Positions 18,710 through 28,527 of a stretch of DNA of 64,000 bases are shown here, one piece after another. The translations under genes were made by a program, and so were the position numbers. The DNA comes from Draconibacterium mangrovi (lineage in GTDB: Bacteria > Bacteroidota > Bacteroidia > Bacteroidales > Prolixibacteraceae), in assembly GCF_010586825.1 (NCBI RefSeq), contig NZ_JAAAGB010000001.1, positions 1,054,001 to 1,118,000 on the forward strand, written 5' to 3'. The notes below the pieces were generated by a model, which saw only the letters and a program-made list of their open reading frames with translations, did not search any database and was not told the origin of the DNA. How positions within the stretch are numbered: the stretch's first letter is position 1; every line of letters starts with the position of its first letter.

Positions 18710-20374
18710 CTAAGCGTATAAAAAGCGCTTAATCTTTCTTGTCGGCGTACGTTCAAAAGGACTAGGCTGCAACACCACCTTATTGATCCTCGAGAACTTA
18801 TTAACTTCCTGGTTCACTTTTTTCATGATTTCCTCAAGAATTTCATCCGATCGCTCCGAAATATAATTCTGGGCCTCCTCTTTCAACTGCTTAAAATGTT
18901 CTTCAATTTCCTCGGTATTCAAATGGATCATGGCAACCAGTTTCCCTTTTTTCTCCACTACCAGCGATTCCAATACAAAACGCATTTTGTTGATCACCGA
19001 TTCTATTTCCTCCGGGTAAATATTTTCACCGCTGGCTCCAACAATCATTGTTTTAATGCGGCCTTTGATGTGCAGCAAATTGTTCTTATCGAACATTCCA
19101 CGGTCGCCGGTGCGGAACCATCCATCTTCGGTAAACACGTCTTTTGTAATGTCCGGTGCTTTGTAGTAACCTTTCATCACATTTTCGCCTAAGGCCTGAA
19201 TTTCGCCCTCGCCGGTTGCCGGATCGGGATTGGCAATTCGCAACGATACACCTTTCATGGCAATTCCGGTTGACCCCACTTTGCGGTTTTTGCCAACTGC
19301 TCCGGCCAAAAGTGGCGCCGTTTCCGTTAAACCGTAACCAATGGCGTACGGAAATCCTCCCTCAAACAGGAAGCGTTCAACTGTTTGGTCGAGTTTAGCT
19401 CCTCCTATTCCGAAAAAGCGCAATTCTCCCCCAAATGATTTATGCAATTTTTTTGCTGCAACCTTGTGCAACAATTTGCGTGTTGGTGCAAACGAAGTTA
19501 AAAAACGCATCGTTCCGCTTTTTTCGAAAGCAGGTTGAATTTTTGCCTTGTAAACTTTTTCGATTATCAGTGGTACCAACAACATTATTGTAGGTTTTAC
19601 CTGCTGCAATGCGGGCATTAATACGGAAGCTACCGGCGGTTTACGCAGATAATGCACTGATGCACCGTACATCATTGGCAACAAAAATCCAACTGTATTT
19701 TCGAGTGTATGCGACAACGGCAGGATCGAAATAAACCGATCATCAGGATTAATTTCCTGCAGTGTGCGGCTTTGCTGTGCTGTCCACGCCAGGTTTTTGT
19801 GCGTTAACATCACACCTTTTGAATTTCCGGTGGTACCTGATGTATAAATTATCGATGCCAGTTCTTCTTCCTCCACATTTACCGGCAAAAATTTCCGGGT
19901 TGTTTGTGGCACCGAAGAAGTTAATTTCTTTAAATGACTGGCAGGAGTTTCTTTTGGAATAACAGCAAAACTATCCACCAGAATCATGTGTTCAACAATT
20001 GCTGCGACCCCCGGACTCACGGATTTATATAAACCTTCGGAAACAAAAAGTAATTTCGATTCTGAATGCTCTATAATAGTTTCAATCTCGTTCGAATGAA
20101 AATCGGGTAAAATAGGAACAGCAACCGCTCCAATTACCGAAACAGCAAAAAAGGCTTTCCCCCAATTGGGCATGTTAGCGCTTAATATGGCAACTTTATC
20201 TCCTTTTCCAATGCCCAGCTCGACCAGCAGTTCGGCCAAAAGTTCCACATCCTCTCCCATTTGCCTGTAGGTGAAATCCTCCTCACCGACAAATTTTACC
20301 GAGGTATTATTTGCAAATTTCTCTACCGAGTTATAAAACAATGCCGGCAAAGTCAATCTTGTTTTGTCAATCAT
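18710..20374 (-). CDS. AMP-dependent long-chain acyl-CoA synthetase/ligase
   Basis: The 554-residue ANL-superfamily enzyme has the P-loop-like ASIIYTSGTTGNSKGVMLTH near residue 175, the adenylate motif YGLTETAPLL, and the GWFRTGDRGMFD hinge. C-terminal KGRIKTMIVGASGENIYPEEIE precedes the domain with the catalytic Lys (RTPTRKIKRF). It activates fatty acids to acyl-AMP and acyl-CoA. It is shorter than FadD-like AMP-binding proteins with extra domains. It is cytosolic and transcribed alone. Confidence 0.88.
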   Translation of the reverse strand: MIDKTRLTLPALFYNSVEKFANNTSVKFVGEEDFTYRQMGEDVELLAELLVELGIGKGDKVAILSANMPNWGKAFFAVSVIGAVAVPILPDFHSNEIETIIEHSESKLLFVSEGLYKSVSPGVAAIVEHMILVDSFAVIPKETPASHLKKLTSSVPQTTRKFLPVNVEEEELASIIYTSGTTGNSKGVMLTHKNLAWTAQQSRTLQEINPDDRFISILPLSHTLENTVGFLLPMMYGASVHYLRKPPVASVLMPALQQVKPTIMLLVPLIIEKVYKAKIQPAFEKSGTMRFLTSFAPTRKLLHKVAAKKLHKSFGGELRFFGIGGAKLDQTVERFLFEGGFPYAIGYGLTETAPLLAGAVGKNRKVGSTGIAMKGVSLRIANPDPATGEGEIQALGENVMKGYYKAPDITKDVFTEDGWFRTGDRGMFDKNNLLHIKGRIKTMIVGASGENIYPEEIESVINKMRFVLESLVVEKKGKLVAMIHLNTEEIEEHFKQLKEEAQNYISERSDEILEEIMKKVNQEVNKFSRINKVVLQPSPFERTPTRKIKRFLYA

Positions 20375-20586
20375 ATTTTATCTGTCCCTCTAAAAGCAAG
20401 TCTGTCTGCTCGAATAAACGCGGCAAAAATAGCAAAAAAACCATTCTTCAATGTGACTTCGATAACTAAGCGCTAAATCTCACCCTCGCGTAATACCTTT
20501 ATATTCTGCATTTTACAGAATTCAAAATAAAATATTAACGTTTTTTATGGTTTAAAACATTAGTTTTAACAGCTAAAATTCGAATT

Positions 20587-21243
20587 ATGGAGTCCAATAT
20601 TCAACAAAAAGAGCTGATTTCAGCCACGGAAAACTTTATAAAACAGCACTTTGCGGCCGACAGCTCGGGGCACGACTGGTGGCATATTCACCGGGTACGA
20701 AATATGGCTGTTCACCTTGCAAAAAAGGAAGGTGGCGATTTTTTCCTGGTTGAAATGGCGGCTTTGCTTCACGACCTCGACGACTGGAAACTTAGCAACG
20801 GAGATAACACTTCGAAAACAAAAAGCTGGCTAAAGCAGATTTCCATCGATGAAAAAGATGCCGATAAAATTGAACAGATAATTGAACAAGTATCATTTAA
20901 GGGGGCCGGAGTCGAAACAAAAACCTCCAGCCTTGAAGCGCAAATCGTTCAGGATGCCGACCGGCTGGATGCCATTGGCGCCATCGGTATTGCGAGAACA
21001 TTCGCCTACGGAGGCAACAAAGGGCGCTTACTCCATCACCCCGATATCGAACCTCAACTTCACAACAGTTTTGAAGAATACAAAAAAACCACAGCGCCAA
21101 CCATCAATCATTTCTACGAAAAGTTGTTGCTGCTAAAAGACCGCATGAACACAAACGCTGCGCAGAAAATTGCTGAAGAACGCCATGTTTTTATGGAAAT
21201 TTTCCTCGCACAGTTTTTTTCTGAATGGGATTGCAAAAAATAA
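20587..21243 (+). CDS. HD-domain phosphohydrolase (YedJ-like)
   Basis: The 218-residue HD protein has the early His in GHDWWHIHRVRNMA, the HD pair in MAALLHDLDDWK, and the distal Asp in IVQDADRLDAIGAIGIAR, giving the H...HD...D metal site. The AYGGNKGRLLH stretch is common in the YedJ/YpgQ branch, whose members hydrolyse nucleoside triphosphates with Mn or other metals. The substrate is not known. Neighbours do not help: a ligase diverges upstream and a VOC protein follows 63 bases downstream. Confidence 0.8.
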   Translation: MESNIQQKELISATENFIKQHFAADSSGHDWWHIHRVRNMAVHLAKKEGGDFFLVEMAALLHDLDDWKLSNGDNTSKTKSWLKQISIDEKDADKIEQIIEQVSFKGAGVETKTSSLEAQIVQDADRLDAIGAIGIARTFAYGGNKGRLLHHPDIEPQLHNSFEEYKKTTAPTINHFYEKLLLLKDRMNTNAAQKIAEERHVFMEIFLAQFFSEWDCKK

Positions 21244-21306
21244 GTGCCACTATTGTTTTTTAAGCGTTTGCTTTTGTAAATTTAGGAAGCCTAAAAACAA
21301 TTATGT

Positions 21307-21696
21307 ATGAAAGTCGAACATCTGGCCATTTGGACCTATAACCTCGAAGGAATGCGCAGTTTTTACATGCATTATTTCGATGCTTCGTCGGGCGATGTGT
21401 ACCACAACCACAGTCGCGAATATCGCTCTTATTTTATATCGTTTAACGGTGATTGCCGCATTGAGCTAATGGAAATGCCGGGGATTCCGAAATCAAAAGA
21501 TAATCCGCTAAAACAGTTTACCGGACTGATTCATTTTGCCATAAAAGTGGGATCGAGAGACAAAGTAAATGAGCTGACTGATACACTTCGGAAAGACGGA
21601 TACAAAATAATTAGCGAACCGCGATCGACCGGAGATGGCTATTACGAGAGTGTTTTTCTTGACCCTGACGGGAACCGGGTGGAAATTATGGCCTGA
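21307..21696 (+). CDS. VOC-family (glyoxalase/bleomycin resistance fold) protein
   Basis: The 129-residue single-domain protein has metal-binding His in KVEHLAIWT and a second His in TGLIHFAIKV, with the terminal Glu in DPDGNRVEIMA. Together they form the paired beta-alpha-beta-beta-beta metal site of the VOC superfamily. FYMHYFDASSG is the substrate-facing helix. The substrate is unknown, perhaps a lactoylglutathione-like or small antibiotic-like molecule. A near -7 element TAAATTTA lies just ahead. Confidence 0.75.
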   Translation: MKVEHLAIWTYNLEGMRSFYMHYFDASSGDVYHNHSREYRSYFISFNGDCRIELMEMPGIPKSKDNPLKQFTGLIHFAIKVGSRDKVNELTDTLRKDGYKIISEPRSTGDGYYESVFLDPDGNRVEIMA

Positions 21697-21776
21697 AGAA
21701 GTTGCTCGCAGATATCGCAGATTTGCGCAAATGATTTTATAGCGTTTCGATAAAAAACAACCCTCTATAACGATCA

Positions 21777-22112
21777 TTAATCCAGCTCATCACCACACTC
21801 CCAAACGATAACCGGGCGGTACTTGAGTGAATCAAAATCAGCAGGATCAACTGTAACACCCCACTCAACAAGGCTTCCGTTGTTGTGATAAACCTCGCAA
21901 TTGGAACATGACCAGTAACCACAATAGAGGTGATAAAAATATTCTTCGTTGTAGGTCCAGCGCTGCACCCTGCAATCAAAACAGTCCCCCGAATTCTCCA
22001 ATTCGGCCAGACGTGGTTTTATCCAATCAGGCACATTTATTGGATCAGGTTCGCGATCTTGGCAGGCTATCAAGGCCACAACAAAAAGTGCTATGTATAG
22101 AAGTTTTCGCAT
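21777..22112 (-). CDS. Small cysteine-rich lipoprotein, unknown
   Basis: The 111-residue protein has a lipoprotein signal (FVVALIAC, Cys at 17). The mature part carries CFDC and a later CGYWSCSNC cluster, with aromatic residues between. This could bind metal or form disulfides in the periplasm. It has no recognised domain. It is monocistronic and convergent with the VOC gene. The region between them (21697-21776) contains a CGCAAAT/CGCAGAT-type short repeat. Confidence 0.55.
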   Translation of the reverse strand: MRKLLYIALFVVALIACQDREPDPINVPDWIKPRLAELENSGDCFDCRVQRWTYNEEYFYHLYCGYWSCSNCEVYHNNGSLVEWGVTVDPADFDSLKYRPVIVWECGDELD

Positions 22113-22272
22113 GTGCTCAGTATTTTGAATCTTTACGGCCGATTATTGACCAGAACATTTTTCAATCAATAAAGTTAATCATCATATATGGTAAAACCAC
22201 TATTTAGCGTCCTTTATTCAACTACATTATTTCCGTGCTAAGATTCGCAGCACCAAACTTACAAATTGAATT

Positions 22273-22848
22273 CTATTTATCGGACAGAATATAGTCGGCT
22301 GCAATTTCAAGCTCTTTGTACCACTCGGCACCATATTTTGCGGTTAGTGGCTCTTTTAAGAATTTGTATAGCGGAAGTTTTTCCGAGGCACCACATTTAC
22401 GCCCGGGCTTGCAGATATCGAGCTCCTGGTAGTTTACGGCATCAAAACGTTTGTATTCGGTAATTCGAATGGGAAATAAATGACACGACAATGGTTTGCG
22501 GAATTTTGTTTTCCCTTCAAAATGCGCTTTTTCGATGGCACATTTTAAAATACCTTGTTTATTGTAATAGGAGTAAACACACTGACGGTCGTCAACAAGT
22601 GGCGTTACCAAATCACCATCGCTATCGATTACCGAGTAGCCCTGTTTCTCCACTTCGCGTTTGTGTTTTTCTGGAAGCAAGTCTTCAAAAGTGTGATAAT
22701 CTTCTTCAATAAGAATAGCCTCTTCATCGGTAAGCGGGGCACCCGAATCACCTTCAATACAACAAGCGCCTTTGCATTTTAATATATCACAAAGGAAATG
22801 TTTCTCAAAAACATCACGGCTTACTATGGCACGACCAATCTCTATCAC
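22273..22848 (-). CDS. DUF3109 family protein (YkgJ-like cysteine cluster)
   Basis: The 191-residue protein has conserved Cys in CDILKCKGACC near residue 20, CVYSYYNKQGILKCAIEK, PLSCHLFPIRIT and DICKPGRKC. The pattern matches the DUF3109/YkgJ zinc- or iron-chelating superfamily, which is widespread in Bacteroidota. The biochemical role is unknown. It reads in the same direction as gpmI, beyond that gene's terminator, so it is probably separate. Confidence 0.75.
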   Translation of the reverse strand: MIEIGRAIVSRDVFEKHFLCDILKCKGACCIEGDSGAPLTDEEAILIEEDYHTFEDLLPEKHKREVEKQGYSVIDSDGDLVTPLVDDRQCVYSYYNKQGILKCAIEKAHFEGKTKFRKPLSCHLFPIRITEYKRFDAVNYQELDICKPGRKCGASEKLPLYKFLKEPLTAKYGAEWYKELEIAADYILSDK

Positions 22849-22877
22849 CTCTTTTATTTTTTTTATTTACAAATATT

Positions 22878-22915
22878 AAAAAAACAAACCTTACTTGCAG
22901 CACAAGTAAGGTTTG
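22878..22915 (-). terminator. Terminator of gpmI
   Basis: A perfect 13-bp inverted repeat, CAAACCTTACTTG (22885-22897) and CAAGTAAGGTTTG (22903-22915), is followed on the minus strand by a run of T (22878-22884). It is one of the strongest hairpins in the window. Confidence 0.9.
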
Positions 22916-22937
22916 AAATTATATCTAAAGTATCGCC

Positions 22938-24470
22938 TTATTTCTTAATAAGATTTTTACCGGTCATCTCAGCAGGAACTTCAAGTCCCATGTCGGCCAA
23001 CAAAGTTGGAGCTACATCAGCTAAAATACCGTTATCCAATGTCACGCCCTCTTTTTCAGTTACAAAAATACAAGGAACCGGATTTAATGAGTGAGCTGTG
23101 TTTTCCGATCCGTCGGCGTTAACTGCATTGTCGGCATTACCGTGGTCAGCGATAATCATGATATCGTAACCACCTTTTTGAGCGGCAGTAACAACATCTT
23201 TTGCACAAGCGTCAACAGCCTGAACTGCTTTGTAAACCGCTTCGTAAACACCGGTGTGACCAACCATATCGCCGTTGGCAAAGTTCAGACAAACAAAGTC
23301 AGCCTCACCGTTTTCCAGTTTCGGAACGATAGCTTTTGCCACTTCCGGAGCCGACATTTCTGGCTGATGATCATAAGTAGGAACTTTTGGCGAAGGAATA
23401 AGAATGCGGCTCTCACCTTCAAATTCTGCCTCGCGGCCACCGCTAAAGAAAAATGTTACGTGGGCGTATTTTTCAGTCTCTGCAATACGAATTTGCTTTT
23501 TTCCTGCTCTTTCAACTATCTCACCCATTGTATTGGTAACGTTCTCTTTTTCGAAGATCACGTTAATACCTTTAAAATCGGCTTTGTAAGTTGTCATGGT
23601 GTACCATTGCAGGTTCATGGTGTGCATGTCATATTCATGCTTATCCTCTTGTGTAAATGCAATAGTTGTCTGACGCAAACGGTCGGTACGGAAGTTAAAG
23701 CAGATCACCACATCCTCATCTTCGATTTTTGCCAGTGGCTCGCCGGCTTCGTCAACCATTACTACAGGTTTCAGGAACTCATCGGTAACACCAGCCTCAT
23801 ACGATGCTTTCATCGACGCAAGAATATCAGTTGATTTTTCACCTTTACCTTGAGTATACAAATCATAAGCTAATTTCAAACGATCGTAGTTATTGTCGCG
23901 GTCCATTCCGTAGTAACGACCTATCAACGAAGCAAATTTACCAACGGTTCCTTCCAGCGCTTTCAGGTCGTTTTCAATAAAACCATAACCTGAACGTGGG
24001 TCAGTATCACGACCGTCAGTTAAACCATGGATAAAAACATCTTCCAGTCCCATATCAGTAGCAATCTGACAAAGCGCTACCATATGCGAACTTAAAGCAT
24101 GAACTCCACCAGGGCCAATCAAACCAATCAGGTGAACCTTCTTTTTATTGTCTTTTGCGTAGTTGTACGCTTTTAAAATTTGCGGATGCTGCCACAACGA
24201 CTTGTCTTTAATGGCACGTGTAATTTTTACCATGTCCTGGTACAAAACACGACCGGCACCAATGTTAAGGTGACCCACTTCCGAGTTACCCATTTGTCCA
24301 TCTGGCAAACCAACATTTTCGCCACTTGCCAACAATTGCGAGTGCGGGTATTTTTCCATCAACGAATCGATAAAAGGAGTTGGAGCAGTTGCTACAATGT
24401 CACTTTTCGATCCATCACCGATTCCCCATCCATCGAGGATCATCAATAAAGTCTTCTGATTATCAGCCAT
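22938..24470 (-). CDS. gpmI: 2,3-bisphosphoglycerate-independent phosphoglycerate mutase
   Basis: The 510-residue alkaline-phosphatase-superfamily enzyme begins with the metal-binding LLMILDGWGIGD. The catalytic Ser lies in GQMGNSEVGHLNIGAGR (about residue 60), HGLTDGRDTDPRSG follows, and the second metal site is in FVCLNFANGDMVGHTG and MIIADHGNADN. It interconverts 3- and 2-phosphoglycerate using two Mn ions. It has its own promoter and a perfect terminator. Confidence 0.95.
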   Translation of the reverse strand: MADNQKTLLMILDGWGIGDGSKSDIVATAPTPFIDSLMEKYPHSQLLASGENVGLPDGQMGNSEVGHLNIGAGRVLYQDMVKITRAIKDKSLWQHPQILKAYNYAKDNKKKVHLIGLIGPGGVHALSSHMVALCQIATDMGLEDVFIHGLTDGRDTDPRSGYGFIENDLKALEGTVGKFASLIGRYYGMDRDNNYDRLKLAYDLYTQGKGEKSTDILASMKASYEAGVTDEFLKPVVMVDEAGEPLAKIEDEDVVICFNFRTDRLRQTTIAFTQEDKHEYDMHTMNLQWYTMTTYKADFKGINVIFEKENVTNTMGEIVERAGKKQIRIAETEKYAHVTFFFSGGREAEFEGESRILIPSPKVPTYDHQPEMSAPEVAKAIVPKLENGEADFVCLNFANGDMVGHTGVYEAVYKAVQAVDACAKDVVTAAQKGGYDIMIIADHGNADNAVNADGSENTAHSLNPVPCIFVTEKEGVTLDNGILADVAPTLLADMGLEVPAEMTGKNLIKK

Positions 24471-24508
24471 TATATTCTGTTTTTATTAAATAACAATTTT
24501 AGAACGGA

Positions 24509-24516
24509 CAAAAATA
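24509..24516 (-). promoter_or_regulatory. -7 element of the gpmI promoter
   Basis: Read on the minus strand, TATTTTTG matches TAnnTTTG and is followed by TCC. It sits about 40 bases upstream of the gpmI ATG. Confidence 0.45.
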
Positions 24517-24576
24517 TCCTTTTTTAAATCATTAAGGAAATTACAGCCGATATGTTCAGGTTGATTTAACAATCTT

Positions 24577-24609
24577 TTGGAATTAATTGCTACTAATAAT
24601 TTAATTTTG
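24577..24609 (+). promoter_or_regulatory. Candidate promoter of the hybrid histidine kinase gene
   Basis: TAATTTTG (24602-24609) matches the -7 consensus. TTG at 24577-24579 lies 22 bases upstream, within the accepted -33 range. The coding start is 96 bases further, leaving a long leader. Confidence 0.4.
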
Positions 24610-24704
24610 CAAAGTGCGCTTTACGAAACATCGGCCACTACTAATTCATTATGGCAGGCAACTTCTAAAGCCGGCATCCGTTTTAGTTGTGAAACAGACT
24701 TTTT

Positions 24705-27107
24705 ATGCAACGAATAAAAATTGAAATACCGGTAATTTTACTCACCATCGTAATCATTTCTTTATTGGGCTTGTCGGGGAATTTTGTGTACAAAAGTTTA
24801 TCCGAAATTGTCAATTCCATGCTTTCCGAATCGAAACCCGACAACACACTCATCCTGGTGAAAGATGTGGCCTTAGATCTGAACGAAACCGAAAGTATGG
24901 TGAGACTTTATTCGCTCAGCAACGACAACGATTACCTCGACAATTACAGAAGCGTAAATGAATCGCTCGAAACAAAATTTGCAGAATTACAATCCATTTA
25001 CAACCCAGACAGCAGCCGGCAAATGCTTGTTGACTCGGTATTGATTCTGGCCCGGCAAAAAGTCGTTGTTTGGGAAAAGATCCTAAACCTTCACTTTTCG
25101 CGCGGAAACGAGCACGAAGCTTTTAACCAGTATGTTGAAACGCTCGACACCGTATTAACAGTGCAGGACACCATACATTTTGAAGAGCCTGAGAAACGAG
25201 GCTTTTTCAAACGACTTCTTGGGAAAAAGCAGGAACCGCCAGAGCCTATAATTGTTGACCGCACTGTAGAGAAACAGCGCCTGCAACAAGAAATTGAAAC
25301 CCTTGAAAATGAGCTAAAGCAACGTAACCAACGAATGAGTTCGGCCGAAGCGGTGTACATGCGCAAAAACTTTGAGATCAGCGAAAATCTTTCAGAAATT
25401 ATTACTGCGCTGGAACGGCAGGAAGAAGAAAGTTTTCTGCAGCAGTCACAAGAAGCAGAATTGCTGGCAAACGAAACCTACGAACGTCTGTCATACTTTG
25501 CATTGTCTGTGTTTTTATTGCTGCTTTTGGTTTTGATCTTGTTTTTCCGCGACTTGCGAAAATCGCGCTCGCACCAAAAAGTGTTAAAGAAAGCCAAAAT
25601 ACACGCCGAAAACCTGGCACGTACCAAAGAATTGTTTGTAGCCACCGTGAGCCATGAAATGCGAACTCCTGTTAATGCGATTTACGGACTGAGCGAACAG
25701 CTGCTGCAAAAACAACACGATGAAAAAACACAGGAAGATCTGAGAGTAATCTTCGACTCCACCAAACATTTAGCCGAACTGGTAAACGATACCTTTGACT
25801 TTTCACGGCTGGAAAAACAAAATATCCAATTGATTCCGGTTCATTTTTCGTTGGACGATCTTCTCCATAAAATTGAGCTATACAACAAACCAAGTGCGGA
25901 GGCTAAAAACATCAGTTTTAAAATTGAGAATGATGTAGAAAATGAGCTGGTACTTTTTGGCGACGAAGGTCGGCTGAAACAGATATTGAACAACCTCATC
26001 ACCAATGCTCTAAAATTCACTGATGAAGGAGAGGTTAAATTGGCCGTTACCGCAAAAGAGCAGAAAAAGCAAATACTCCTCGATTTTGAAATTTCAGACA
26101 CGGGAATTGGCATACCCAAAGAAAGTCAGGACAAGATATTTGATGATTTTGTGCAGCTCGATACTGACATTAATAAAAAAGCAGGCGGCACCGGATTGGG
26201 ACTTTACATCGTAAAAAAACTGGTCGATTTACTTGGTGGTAAAATATCGGTTGAGAGTGAAGTAGACAAAGGGACGCATTTTTATGTTTCCGTTCCGCTA
26301 CAAAAAGGTGACAGTGAAAAGCTTCAGCAAACTTTTAAAAGTTTCGACACACCTGAAGTTTTAAAAGGAAAGGCTGTATTAATTGTAGACGACGAAGCGT
26401 TCAACCGCCACTTGCTAAAAAGTATTTTCACCAAATGGAAGGTTGATTTTGATGAAGCCGAAAACGGAAGGGAAGCAGTTGAGCTGGCAGCACAACACAA
26501 TTACGCCCTGATTCTTATGGATATTCGAATGCCGGTAATGAACGGAACCGAAGCCGCACGTGCAATTACACAATCCGGACATAAAGCAAGGATCATTTCT
26601 TTGTCGGCAAATTCTGATTCTGCTAATCCTGATGAAAAAAGTGCGTTTGACAGTTCGCTGAAAAAACCTTTTGATGAAGCAGCACTGTACAATATTATTT
26701 GCAATACCGTTGAAGTAAAGCCGGCACAAGAAAAAACAAAACCGGCAACGACCTTGATCTATCGCCCTGATCTGAGCGAACTAAAACGAATGGGAAACGG
26801 CGATCCCAAATTCCTGAAAGAAATGATCGACCTGTTTTTAAAAACCAGTGCAGCCAGTATGCAATCGATCGACGAAAACCTGGAAAGTAAAAATTACGAC
26901 GCTATTGCCGAGCTGGCACATAAACTGGCATCACCGGTAAAATACATGAATGTTACCGGTGTTTACAACACCATTAAGGAGTTGGAACGGCTTGCAAAAG
27001 AAGGAAGCGATTCAACGAATATCGAAGAAAAAACTACACAACTGCACCACGAAATCGAGGCGCTGAAAAAAGAGTTAGAAGCACTTCTCAACGAAAAGTT
27101 CGAATAA
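24705..27107 (+). CDS. Hybrid sensor histidine kinase (HisKA-HATPase-REC-Hpt)
   Basis: The 800-residue membrane kinase has TM1 at about 9-30, a helical periplasmic region with coiled coil (about 185-235), and TM2 at about 263-285. HisKA follows with phospho-acceptor H317 (VSHEMRTP), then HATPase_c (N box NNLITNALKFT, DTGIGIP, GTGLGL). REC has D606 in LILMDIRMP, and a C-terminal Hpt domain has H739 in ELAHKLASPVKY. This is a full phosphorelay in one chain. The likely output is the sigma-54 response regulator at 28528, with the transporter between them supplying or sharing the signal. The ligand is unknown. Confidence 0.9.
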   Translation: MQRIKIEIPVILLTIVIISLLGLSGNFVYKSLSEIVNSMLSESKPDNTLILVKDVALDLNETESMVRLYSLSNDNDYLDNYRSVNESLETKFAELQSIYNPDSSRQMLVDSVLILARQKVVVWEKILNLHFSRGNEHEAFNQYVETLDTVLTVQDTIHFEEPEKRGFFKRLLGKKQEPPEPIIVDRTVEKQRLQQEIETLENELKQRNQRMSSAEAVYMRKNFEISENLSEIITALERQEEESFLQQSQEAELLANETYERLSYFALSVFLLLLLVLILFFRDLRKSRSHQKVLKKAKIHAENLARTKELFVATVSHEMRTPVNAIYGLSEQLLQKQHDEKTQEDLRVIFDSTKHLAELVNDTFDFSRLEKQNIQLIPVHFSLDDLLHKIELYNKPSAEAKNISFKIENDVENELVLFGDEGRLKQILNNLITNALKFTDEGEVKLAVTAKEQKKQILLDFEISDTGIGIPKESQDKIFDDFVQLDTDINKKAGGTGLGLYIVKKLVDLLGGKISVESEVDKGTHFYVSVPLQKGDSEKLQQTFKSFDTPEVLKGKAVLIVDDEAFNRHLLKSIFTKWKVDFDEAENGREAVELAAQHNYALILMDIRMPVMNGTEAARAITQSGHKARIISLSANSDSANPDEKSAFDSSLKKPFDEAALYNIICNTVEVKPAQEKTKPATTLIYRPDLSELKRMGNGDPKFLKEMIDLFLKTSAASMQSIDENLESKNYDAIAELAHKLASPVKYMNVTGVYNTIKELERLAKEGSDSTNIEEKTTQLHHEIEALKKELEALLNEKFE

Positions 27108-27144
27108 GCGGGAAATATTCCTTTCTGAATCCGGGCAGATTCAA

Positions 27145-27152
27145 TACATTTG
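27145..27152 (+). promoter_or_regulatory. -7 element of the MFS gene promoter
   Basis: TACATTTG is an exact TAnnTTTG match. It overlaps the TTG at 27150 that would be an upstream start of the transporter frame, supporting the ATG at 27183 instead. Confidence 0.45.
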
Positions 27153-27182
27153 TTTTTTACTGAAAACCAAATCCAATTTTTT

Positions 27183-28460
27183 ATGCACGAAAAACAAGTT
27201 ACAATACCGGGATGGCTGCGATGGGTAGCACTGGTAGCCATCAGCCTCACAATGTTTGGAAGTTACTACATGTACGACAGTGTTGCTTATGTAGCCAAAG
27301 ATTTTATTGAAATACTGGGCTTCAGCCAGACAAATATTGGCCAGTTATACACCATGTACAGTATTGCAGCCGTAATCGTTCTTTTCTTCAGCGGTGTTTT
27401 TATCGACAAATACGGCACACGCGTTTCCATGGTATTGTTTGGTGCCATTTGTAGTTTGGCAGGTTTTGTTACAGCTTTTAGCGACAATTTAACCATAATA
27501 CTTATCGGCAGATTTATCCTAGGTTTTGGTAGCGAGCCATTAATTGTTGCGCTAACCGTTGCGCTGGCAAAATGGTTTAAAGGAAAAGAACTTGGTTTTG
27601 CACTGGGCATCAACTTGCTTATTGGCCGGGGCGGATCTTATTTTGTTGACCGCTCGAATACCTGGGCCAGTTCGATATACGACATGGGATGGCAGCCCGT
27701 TTTATACCTTGCTGCCGGAATCGGATTACTCTGCTTCTTTGGCGGTGTTATCTATTATTTTATCGAACGATGGACACAAAAACGTTATGTGCTTGGCAAA
27801 GCGGAAGAAACCGAAAAACTGGATTTTAAAGGCTTGTTCAAATACAGCCCTTCGTTTTGGTATGTAGTAATTCTTTGTTTAACGTTTTACTCGGCCATTT
27901 TCCCGTTCCGCGGATTCGCACCCACATTTTACCAGGATGCACACGGCGTATCCGAACAAATGGCAGGCAAGCTCAATAGTGTTCTTATTATGGCAACCAT
28001 GTTTGCCACTCCGGTAATCGGGCTGCTGATCGACAAGATCGGGCGACGTGCATTAATGATGTTTATCGGATCAATAATTATACTCCCCGTTTATTTGATG
28101 TTTGCCTACGGAAACATGTCGTTGTACATTCCCGTAGCTTTAATGGGCATTTCATTTTCCCTGATTCCGGCAGTAATGTGGCCTTCGGTAGCCTATATTG
28201 TTGAAGAAAGCAAACTGGGAACTGCTTATGCATTAATGACTTTGTTACAGCAACTCGGTGTAGCAGCGATGGCTTGGTTAATCGGTGTAACCAACGATGT
28301 TTCGGGCGCATCGGCAAGCAATCCGGAAGGCTATATTCCCGGAATGTGGATATTTAGTATCCTTGGTTTTGTTGGTTTGTTATTCAGTTTTCTGTTGCGC
28401 CGTGCTGAAACAGGACCGAAAGGACACGGACTGGAAGAACCAAGCGGAAGTAAAGAATAA
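27183..28460 (+). CDS. Major facilitator superfamily transporter
   Basis: The protein is 425 residues from ATG 27183, with about 12 hydrophobic segments. The MFS signature after TM2 is FIDKYGTRVS (D-x-x-G-x-R type), repeated in the second half as LIDKIGRRALMMF, so both pseudo-symmetric halves are present. The loop near residue 145 contains GRGGSYFVDRSNTW. The family moves small solutes with protons or as antiporters. The substrate is unknown, but its position between a hybrid kinase and a response regulator suggests an uptake function tied to that signal. Confidence 0.85.
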   Translation: MHEKQVTIPGWLRWVALVAISLTMFGSYYMYDSVAYVAKDFIEILGFSQTNIGQLYTMYSIAAVIVLFFSGVFIDKYGTRVSMVLFGAICSLAGFVTAFSDNLTIILIGRFILGFGSEPLIVALTVALAKWFKGKELGFALGINLLIGRGGSYFVDRSNTWASSIYDMGWQPVLYLAAGIGLLCFFGGVIYYFIERWTQKRYVLGKAEETEKLDFKGLFKYSPSFWYVVILCLTFYSAIFPFRGFAPTFYQDAHGVSEQMAGKLNSVLIMATMFATPVIGLLIDKIGRRALMMFIGSIIILPVYLMFAYGNMSLYIPVALMGISFSLIPAVMWPSVAYIVEESKLGTAYALMTLLQQLGVAAMAWLIGVTNDVSGASASNPEGYIPGMWIFSILGFVGLLFSFLLRRAETGPKGHGLEEPSGSKE

Positions 28461-28527
28461 TTTTAAACGTACAATACAAAACACAATACTGAGTTTAGAA
28501 CCACAGAAGAGCTGATAGTAGCGAAAG